Shown here: positions 57,622-64,000 of the stretch, in pieces
Position numbering within the stretch: position 1 is the stretch's first letter
Layout of the letters: every line of letters starts with the position of its first letter
Source of the DNA: Spelaeicoccus albus
Lineage (GTDB): Bacteria; Actinomycetota; Actinomycetes; Actinomycetales; Brevibacteriaceae
NCBI RefSeq assembly: GCF_013409065.1
Contig: NZ_JACBZP010000001.1
Location: forward strand, 2,542,001 to 2,606,000
Direction of reading: 5' to 3'
DNA length: 64,000 nt
Notes under the pieces: generated by a model
Databases searched by the model: none
Seen by the model: only the letters and a program-made list of their open reading frames with translations
What the model was told of the DNA's origin: nothing
Program-made: the position numbers and the translations under genes

Positions 57622-57696
57622 TCAGGCGTTCGGCTTCTTACCGTGGTTGGCGGCGTTGTGCTTGCGGGAGCGACGTTTGCGTGCGCGCTTGCTCAT
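57622..57696 (-). CDS. Ribosomal protein bL37
   Basis: A 24-residue, extremely basic peptide (MSKRARKRRSRKHNAANHG then KKPNA) on the minus strand. It corresponds to the small actinobacterial protein bL37 found in mycobacterial 50S subunits, recognisable by the ANHGK.PNA ending. The start ATG has AAGGAG about nine bases upstream. It is commonly placed beside sigR-rsrA/sigH-rshA. Too short for most gene finders. Confidence 0.88.
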   Translation of the reverse strand: MSKRARKRRSRKHNAANHGKKPNA

Positions 57697-57748
57697 AGAT
57701 CTGTCTCCTTTTTTGGCTGTTGATCCGGTTCTATCGTAACCGACCCGT

Positions 57749-58357
57749 TCACGCCGCGGGGTCGGGCAGCGACAGCCACGAATACCATCCGCGGTGCAGC
57801 ACGAGCCACGCCATCAGCCCGTAACCGGCCTGGCCGGGGCAGTGGCCGTCGGTTCCGGCGAGATCGGACCGCCATTGCTCGTGTGCCACGAGGGGCGTGA
57901 ACGTGTCGACGTAGGCGACACTGCGGCGTGAGGCCACATCGGCGAATCCGGACGCCAGTTCGCCGACGCGCCGGTTGGTGTCGGCGTCCAGCACCGGCGG
58001 CGGGCCGACGACGAACGTCGAGACTTCCGCCGACAGCGCTTCGTCGAGGATGTTTGCCAGGTTCAACCGGGATCTGGCCAGCGACAGTCCGCTGGTGATG
58101 TCGCCGCGGCCCGGGGCGAGGACGAGCCTGTTGTCGGAGGTCTTGGAAAATCGGCGGAGCGCTTCGCTCTGCCAGCGTCCGGCCATGCCGACGCTGTCCT
58201 CTCCGGGGATCCCGAGGCCGAAGAACTGCACGTGCGGGCCGAGCGGTGCGGTCTTGGCCGCAACACGGCCCACCCAGCCGAGGGCACGGGCGTCACCGGC
58301 GCCTGCTGCCAGTTCATCGCCGATGACGACGATTCGAGTATCGGTGGTCTGCCGCAC
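57749..58357 (-). CDS. SGNH-hydrolase-like protein with GDEL instead of GDSL
   Basis: A 202-residue protein with the SGNH/GDSL esterase fold pattern: block I reads VVIGDELAAGAGD (near residue 12), where the catalytic Ser of GDS is Glu; the Asn block reads APGRGDITSG; and the final DGHCPGQAGY retains the Asp-His pair (near residue 165). Classic serine esterase activity is therefore unlikely. No signal peptide. The GTG start lies 3 bp after the kgd stop on the same strand, so it is cotranscribed with kgd. I cannot name a substrate. Confidence 0.75.
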   Translation of the reverse strand: MRQTTDTRIVVIGDELAAGAGDARALGWVGRVAAKTAPLGPHVQFFGLGIPGEDSVGMAGRWQSEALRRFSKTSDNRLVLAPGRGDITSGLSLARSRLNLANILDEALSAEVSTFVVGPPPVLDADTNRRVGELASGFADVASRRSVAYVDTFTPLVAHEQWRSDLAGTDGHCPGQAGYGLMAWLVLHRGWYSWLSLPDPAA

Positions 58358-58360
58358 GGC

Positions 58361-61300
58361 TTAACGCTCGAATGCCTTGTTGACCAGAGCCTTTTGCTCG
58401 GCGGCGTGCACCCGGCCCAGGCCGGTCGCGGTGGCGGCCGAGGCCCGCCTGGCCACAACGCGCAGCGTCTTGCCGCCCAAGTGTTCGGGCAAGTTCAGCG
58501 CGATGAACGGCCACGGGCCCTGGTTGGCCGGTTCTTCTTGCACCCACACCAATTCGGCGTCGCCGTACCCGTCGAGGGCGGCCGCGATATCGGCCGGCAC
58601 GAGCGGGTAGAGCTGTTCGAAGCGGATGATCGCCGTCTTGGTGTCGCCGGCCTTTTCGCGCGCGGCCACGAGCTCCCAGTAGAGCTTTCCGGAGACCAAG
58701 AGCACCCTGTCGACGTTCTTGGGGTCGATCTGCTCGCTTGTTTCCTCGATGACCGTTTGGAAATGGCCTTCGGTGAAGTCCTCGACGTCCGACGCCGCAG
58801 CCTTCAGACGCAGCATCGACTTCGGGGTGAAAACGATGAGCGGGCGCCGCGGCCGGGCGTGAGCCTGCCGGCGAAGCAGATGGAAGTGCGATGCCGGCGT
58901 GGACGGCAGCGCCACAGTCATATTGTTCTCGGCGCACATCTGCAGGTACCGCTCGATACGCGCCGATGAATGGTCGGGCCCCTGGCCCTCATATCCGTGC
59001 GGCAGCAGCAGGACGACGGACGAGTTCTGCTGCCATTTCTGCTCGGCGGACGAAATGAACTCGTCCATGATGGACTGGGCACCGTTGGCGAAATCGCCGA
59101 ACTGAGCTTCCCACAACACCAACGCGTCGGACCGTTCGACGGAGTAACCGTATTCGAAGCCCATGACGGCGTATTCGCTCAGACTCGAGTCGTAGATCAA
59201 CAGCTTGGCCTGCTCGTCGCTGAGATTGGACAGCGGCGTCCACTCGGTGCCGTTGTTCCGGTCGATCAGCACCGAATGACGCTGCACGAACGTGCCGCGA
59301 CGCGAGTCCTGCCCGGACAGACGGACCGGTATGCCTTCGAGCAGCAGCGAGCCAAAGGCCAGCAGTTCGCCGAAGCCCCAGTCGATATTGCCGTTCAACG
59401 TCATCTGCTGGCGTTTCTCCAGCAGCGACTTGAGCTTCTTGTGCACCGTGAAGCCTTCGGGCGGCGACACGTGCGCTTTGCCGATGGTTTCGATGACGGA
59501 CCTGTCGACGGCGGTGTCGATCGAAGCGGCGTTCGGCTCATCGCGCTGGGCCGACGGGCGCTCCAGGTCGGCAACCGGCGAAGTGTCCCCGGTGACGACC
59601 GGGATGCCCGAGGTCTGCGCCTCGTGCGTCTCGGCAAATGCGCCCTCGAGCCGCGACTGGTAATCCTTGAGCGCCTGCTCGGCCTCTTCCTTGCTGATAT
59701 CGCCGCGGCCGATCAGCGCCTCGTTGTACAGTCGACGCACCGACCGCTTGCCCTCGATCAGCTCGTACATCATCGGCTGCGTCATCGACGGGTCGTCGCC
59801 TTCGTTGTGCCCGCGGCGGCGGTAGCAGATCATGTCGATCACTATGTCTTTGGCGAATTCCTGCCGGTAGTCGAAGGCCAACCGGGCGGCCCGAACAACG
59901 GCTTCGGGGTCGTCGCCGTTGACGTGGATGATCGGTGCGTTGATGATCTTGGCGGCGTCGGTCGAATAAAACGACGAGCGGGCCGAGCCCGGCCCGGTGG
60001 TGAAGCCGACCTGATTGTTCACGACGACATGGATGGTGCCGCCGGTGCGGTAGCCGCGCAGTTCGGACAGATTCAGGGTCTCGGTGACGACGCCCTGCCC
60101 GGCGAACGCCGCATCACCGTGCATCAGCACCGGCAGCACCGGGAACGCGGCGCCGCCCATGTCGATACGGTCCTGCTTGGCGCGGGTGATTCCTTCCAAG
60201 ACGGGGTCGACGGCTTCGAGGTGCGACGGATTCGCTGCGAGGTACACCTGTGTCGAGTTGCCCGACCGGGACGTGTACTCGCCCTCGGTGCCCAGGTGGT
60301 ATTTCACGTCGCCGGAGCCTTGTACGCTGCGCGGATCCTGGGTTCCTTCGAACTCGCGGAAGATCTGCCCGTAGCTCTTACCGGCGATATTGGCCAGAAC
60401 GTTCAACCGGCCGCGGTGCGGCATGCCGATGGCCACCTCGTGCAGGCCGGCGTCCGCCGAGTCCGTCAACACCTGGTCGAGCAGCGCAATGGCGGATTCG
60501 CCGCCTTCGAGGCTGAACCGCTTTTGGCCGACGTACTTGGTCTGGAGGAACGTCTCGAAGGCTTCGGCCGCGTTCAACCGGCCCAGGAGATGCAGCTGGT
60601 CTTCACGACTGGGCTTGTCGTATTTCTTCTCGACCTTGTTCTGGAACCAGCGCCGTTGCACGGGATCGGAGATGTGCATGTACTCGATGCCCGTGGTGCG
60701 CACATACGAATCGCGCAGCACGCCGAGAATGTCGCGCAGCAGCATCCGCGGCTTGCCGCCGAAGCCCCCGGTTGGGAAGTGCCTGTCGAGATCCCACAGC
60801 GTCAGGCCGTGCGACTGGATATCGAGATCCGGGTGCCGGTGCTGTTGGTAGACCAGGGGGTCCGTGTTCGCCATCAAGTGGCCGCGGGTGCGGTACGCGT
60901 CGATGAGCTCTTGCACGCGGGCCGTCTTGTTGACTTCGTCTTCCGGATCGACGTAGATGTCGGTGATCCAGCGAACCGGTTCCCAGGGCAGTCGAAGGGC
61001 GCTGAAGATGTCGTCGTAGAAGTTGTCCTCGCCCAGAAGCAGCTGGTGCACCAGGCGCAAGAACTCGCCCGACCCGGCGCCCTGGATGACGCGATGGTCG
61101 TAGGTGGACGTCAAGGTCAAAATCTTGGACACGCCGAGCCGCGTGACGGTCTCGAGGCTGGCGCCCTGGTATTCGGCCGGATAGTCGAGCGAGCCGACGC
61201 CGATGATGCAGCCCTGGCCCTTGGTCAAGCGCGGAACGGAATGCACGGTTCCGATGCCGCCCGGATTCGTCAGCGACACAGTGGTGCCGGCGAAATCGGC

Positions 61301-62125
61301 GGCTCCGAGCTTTCCGTCGCGGGCCTTTCCGACAAGTTCTTCATACGCATGCCAGTACTGCGCGAAGTCCATGGTTTCGGCTTTTTTGATGTTCGGCACC
61401 AGAAGTGCGCGCGAGCCGTCCTTCTTCGGGATGTCAATGGCCAGCCCGAACGTCACGTGTTGCGGCTTCACGACGCTCGGCTTGCCGTCGACCACGTCAT
61501 AGAACACGTTTTGCGACGGGAACTTCGACAAGGCACGGATGATGGCGTACCCGATGATGTGAGTGAACGACACCTTGCCGCCGCGGGTACGGCGCAAATG
61601 CGAGTTGATGACGATCCGATTGTCGATCAGCAGCTTGGCCGGGATGGCTCGCACGCTTGTCGCAGTGGGGACCTCGATGCTCTGGTCCATATTCGTCGCC
61701 AGCGCCTTGGCGGGCCCGCGCAGCGGCGTGACGTCGGGTGCGTCGTCGTCCTCGGGCGCCTCCTTTTTGGCGGGCTCCGATTTTGCCGACGGATCGGCCT
61801 TCGTGGCCGGTGCCGTCTTTTTGGCTTCGGCAGGCTTTGCTTCGGTCTTCTTGGCCGCCGGCTTCGCCGGCTGCTTGGGCGCGGACTGAGTGGCCGCGGG
61901 AGCCTGCTTGCCGTCGGCCGAGTGCGCGGCCGAGTGTTTGGCTGCGCCGGTGTCCTTCGTGGCTGATTCCGAATCGGATTTGTCCGGCTGATAATTCTCG
62001 AAGAACGACCACCAGGCCTTGTCTACCGAATTCTTATCCTCCAAGAACCGTTCGTACATTTCGTCAACAAGCCACTCGTTGGCACCGAAGTCTGCCGGTA
62101 CCCGTTGGGTTGTCTGATCGGACAC
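58361..62125 (-). CDS. kgd: Multifunctional 2-oxoglutarate metabolism enzyme Kgd (SucA/OdhA type)
   Basis: A 1254-residue fusion. Residues 1-40 contain the E1 N-terminal motif FGANEWLVDEMYERFLED; 45-120 is an Ala/Pro/Lys linker; about 130-350 is an E2-like succinyltransferase catalytic domain (TSVRAIPAKLLIDNRIVIN ... TYDHRVIQGAGSGEFL); the rest is the thiamine diphosphate E1 domain (HRGRLNVLANIAGKSYGQIF, YRRRGHNEGDDPSMTQP, EAQFGDFANGAQ). This is the actinobacterial arrangement that gives 2-oxoglutarate dehydrogenase, decarboxylase and carboligase activities. The GTG at 62125 is chosen because the usual N-terminus begins just after it. Linked to the SGNH gene. Confidence 0.95.
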   Translation of the reverse strand: MSDQTTQRVPADFGANEWLVDEMYERFLEDKNSVDKAWWSFFENYQPDKSDSESATKDTGAAKHSAAHSADGKQAPAATQSAPKQPAKPAAKKTEAKPAEAKKTAPATKADPSAKSEPAKKEAPEDDDAPDVTPLRGPAKALATNMDQSIEVPTATSVRAIPAKLLIDNRIVINSHLRRTRGGKVSFTHIIGYAIIRALSKFPSQNVFYDVVDGKPSVVKPQHVTFGLAIDIPKKDGSRALLVPNIKKAETMDFAQYWHAYEELVGKARDGKLGAADFAGTTVSLTNPGGIGTVHSVPRLTKGQGCIIGVGSLDYPAEYQGASLETVTRLGVSKILTLTSTYDHRVIQGAGSGEFLRLVHQLLLGEDNFYDDIFSALRLPWEPVRWITDIYVDPEDEVNKTARVQELIDAYRTRGHLMANTDPLVYQQHRHPDLDIQSHGLTLWDLDRHFPTGGFGGKPRMLLRDILGVLRDSYVRTTGIEYMHISDPVQRRWFQNKVEKKYDKPSREDQLHLLGRLNAAEAFETFLQTKYVGQKRFSLEGGESAIALLDQVLTDSADAGLHEVAIGMPHRGRLNVLANIAGKSYGQIFREFEGTQDPRSVQGSGDVKYHLGTEGEYTSRSGNSTQVYLAANPSHLEAVDPVLEGITRAKQDRIDMGGAAFPVLPVLMHGDAAFAGQGVVTETLNLSELRGYRTGGTIHVVVNNQVGFTTGPGSARSSFYSTDAAKIINAPIIHVNGDDPEAVVRAARLAFDYRQEFAKDIVIDMICYRRRGHNEGDDPSMTQPMMYELIEGKRSVRRLYNEALIGRGDISKEEAEQALKDYQSRLEGAFAETHEAQTSGIPVVTGDTSPVADLERPSAQRDEPNAASIDTAVDRSVIETIGKAHVSPPEGFTVHKKLKSLLEKRQQMTLNGNIDWGFGELLAFGSLLLEGIPVRLSGQDSRRGTFVQRHSVLIDRNNGTEWTPLSNLSDEQAKLLIYDSSLSEYAVMGFEYGYSVERSDALVLWEAQFGDFANGAQSIMDEFISSAEQKWQQNSSVVLLLPHGYEGQGPDHSSARIERYLQMCAENNMTVALPSTPASHFHLLRRQAHARPRRPLIVFTPKSMLRLKAAASDVEDFTEGHFQTVIEETSEQIDPKNVDRVLLVSGKLYWELVAAREKAGDTKTAIIRFEQLYPLVPADIAAALDGYGDAELVWVQEEPANQGPWPFIALNLPEHLGGKTLRVVARRASAATATGLGRVHAAEQKALVNKAFER

Positions 62126-62379
62126 GGCGAAGATCGCCCTCTTCCATCGTCGCAAGTTTGTGTGAACTCGATGCCAAGCCTAGTGCCTTGCAGGCATGAA
62201 ATGACACTTCAAACCCCGCTGACACGCGGTATTTCGCCCTGTAAGACGAAGGTGGCCGTATAAACGCCGTCATTCCGGGGCAGGCGTGCCGCGATGTGGC
62301 AAATATCGCATTGGCACGGCGTCGCCGTTCCGGGGCCACTTCCCGGCCCTGCCGCGGCGTGCGGACAGCGACGTCCCGA

Positions 62380-62385
62380 TACGAT
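62380..62385 (+). promoter_or_regulatory. Leaderless -10 element of guaB1
   Basis: TACGAT, six bases, then ATG at 62392. Confidence 0.55.
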
Positions 62386-62388
62386 TGA

Positions 62389-63840
<1,452 letters not shown>

Positions 63841-63849
63841 GATTTCCTC

Positions 63850-63954
63850 ATGGTCGGCTCAAGTACCGGCCGGCACCCTGCCGGCCGCCCCGAATCTCCA
63901 GCTGATCAATATGGCCGCCGCACCGGCGCGGCCGGCCCGGCCGGGCGCTGCTGA
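63850..63954 (+). CDS. Possible 34-residue leader ORF before the CNNM gene
   Basis: ATG at 63850 directly follows a leaderless-type -10. The frame encodes 34 residues (opening MVGSSTGRHPAGRPES, low complexity) and ends with TGA at 63952-63954, which overlaps the ATG of the CNNM-family gene (TGATG). If real, it is a translated leader that brings ribosomes to the next start. It is in a different frame and so is not an N-terminal extension. No homologue recognised. Confidence 0.35.
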   Translation: MVGSSTGRHPAGRPESPADQYGRRTGAAGPAGRC

Positions 63955-64000
63955 TGGAATGGATCCTCTTAGCGCTGGCCATCGTCTTAACTGCCGGCAC
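63954..64000 (+). CDS. CNNM/hemolysin-C family membrane protein (partial, N-terminus)
   Basis: Only the first 15 codons are in the window: MEWILLALAIVLTAG, the opening transmembrane helix. CNNM-domain (DUF21) proteins of actinobacteria usually start with a very similar hydrophobic segment, and in mycobacteria two such genes (Rv1842c, Rv1841c) lie beside guaB1. The start codon overlaps the stop of the short leader ORF. The call rests on gene order plus this short segment. Confidence 0.6.
   Translation, partial: MEWILLALAIVLTAG

Noticed and set aside
58970..61966. A 998-codon open frame on the plus strand inside kgd
   Set aside because: It is the antisense of the kgd coding region; long antisense frames are common at this GC content, and kgd homology is clear throughout.

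Overview
The window is a high-GC chromosomal segment from an actinobacterium (Actinomycetota). Markers for this are a mycothiol gene (mshB), a WhiB7 regulator, AdnAB recombination helicase-nuclease, UvrD2 with an HRDC tail, an SigR/RsrA-type thiol-stress pair, the actinobacterial-only ribosomal protein bL37, GuaB1 and a Kgd-type 2-oxoglutarate enzyme. Gene order matches Mycobacterium tuberculosis in several blocks (typA-mshB-fdxC-dapC; dapD/dapE-LOG-folP2-DUF3117; O-methyltransferase-sigE-rseA-tatB-mrp-MgtE_N; rhlE-ferritin-like-DUF3107-TetR-moeZ-ATL-adnAB-nudC-uvrD2-whiB7-YlbL-UPF0182), but the blocks are joined differently. Short intergenic gaps and a few Micrococcales-like arrangements suggest that order; the species cannot be named from sequence alone. 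I see no prophage, insertion sequence or CRISPR array. This is core chromosome.

Layout. 1-4.2 kb: end of typA, mshB, a GNAT gene, fdxC-dapC. 4.2-6.5 kb: tam and gltA, divergent around a MarR-type palindrome. 6.5-13 kb: dapD and dapE back to back, then LOG, folP2-like, a DivIVA-like gene, a membrane glycosyltransferase, DUF3117. 13-19.4 kb: O-methyltransferase, ECF sigma factor with anti-sigma, tatB, mrp, a magnesium-related CBS protein, two peptidases. 20-29 kb: MBL hydrolase, DMT transporter, PHP phosphatase, a DEAD-box helicase, moeZ. 29.5-40.8 kb: DNA repair block adnA-adnB, nudC, uvrD2, followed by whiB7 with an attenuator leader. 41-49 kb: ThiF-like protein, metalloprotease relatives, YlbL, UPF0182, initiator tRNA. 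49-58 kb: crcB pair, usp, yceI, a DoxX-aroA-rsgA-hisN-aminotransferase operon, sigR-rsrA and bL37. 58-64 kb: SGNH protein, kgd, guaB1 and the start of a CNNM-family gene.

Three themes stand out. First, meso-diaminopimelate synthesis is spread over the window (two DapC-type aminotransferases, dapD, dapE). Second, redox and antibiotic stress control is readable in the DNA: a perfect GGAAT-N18-GTT promoter with two alternative starts for SigR, and a leader ORF plus intrinsic terminator before whiB7. Third, many genes appear to be expressed from leaderless mRNA: sixteen start codons have a TAnnnT hexamer 6-8 nt upstream and no ribosome binding site. Several transcription units end in unusually long perfect inverted repeats (19-28 bp arms).
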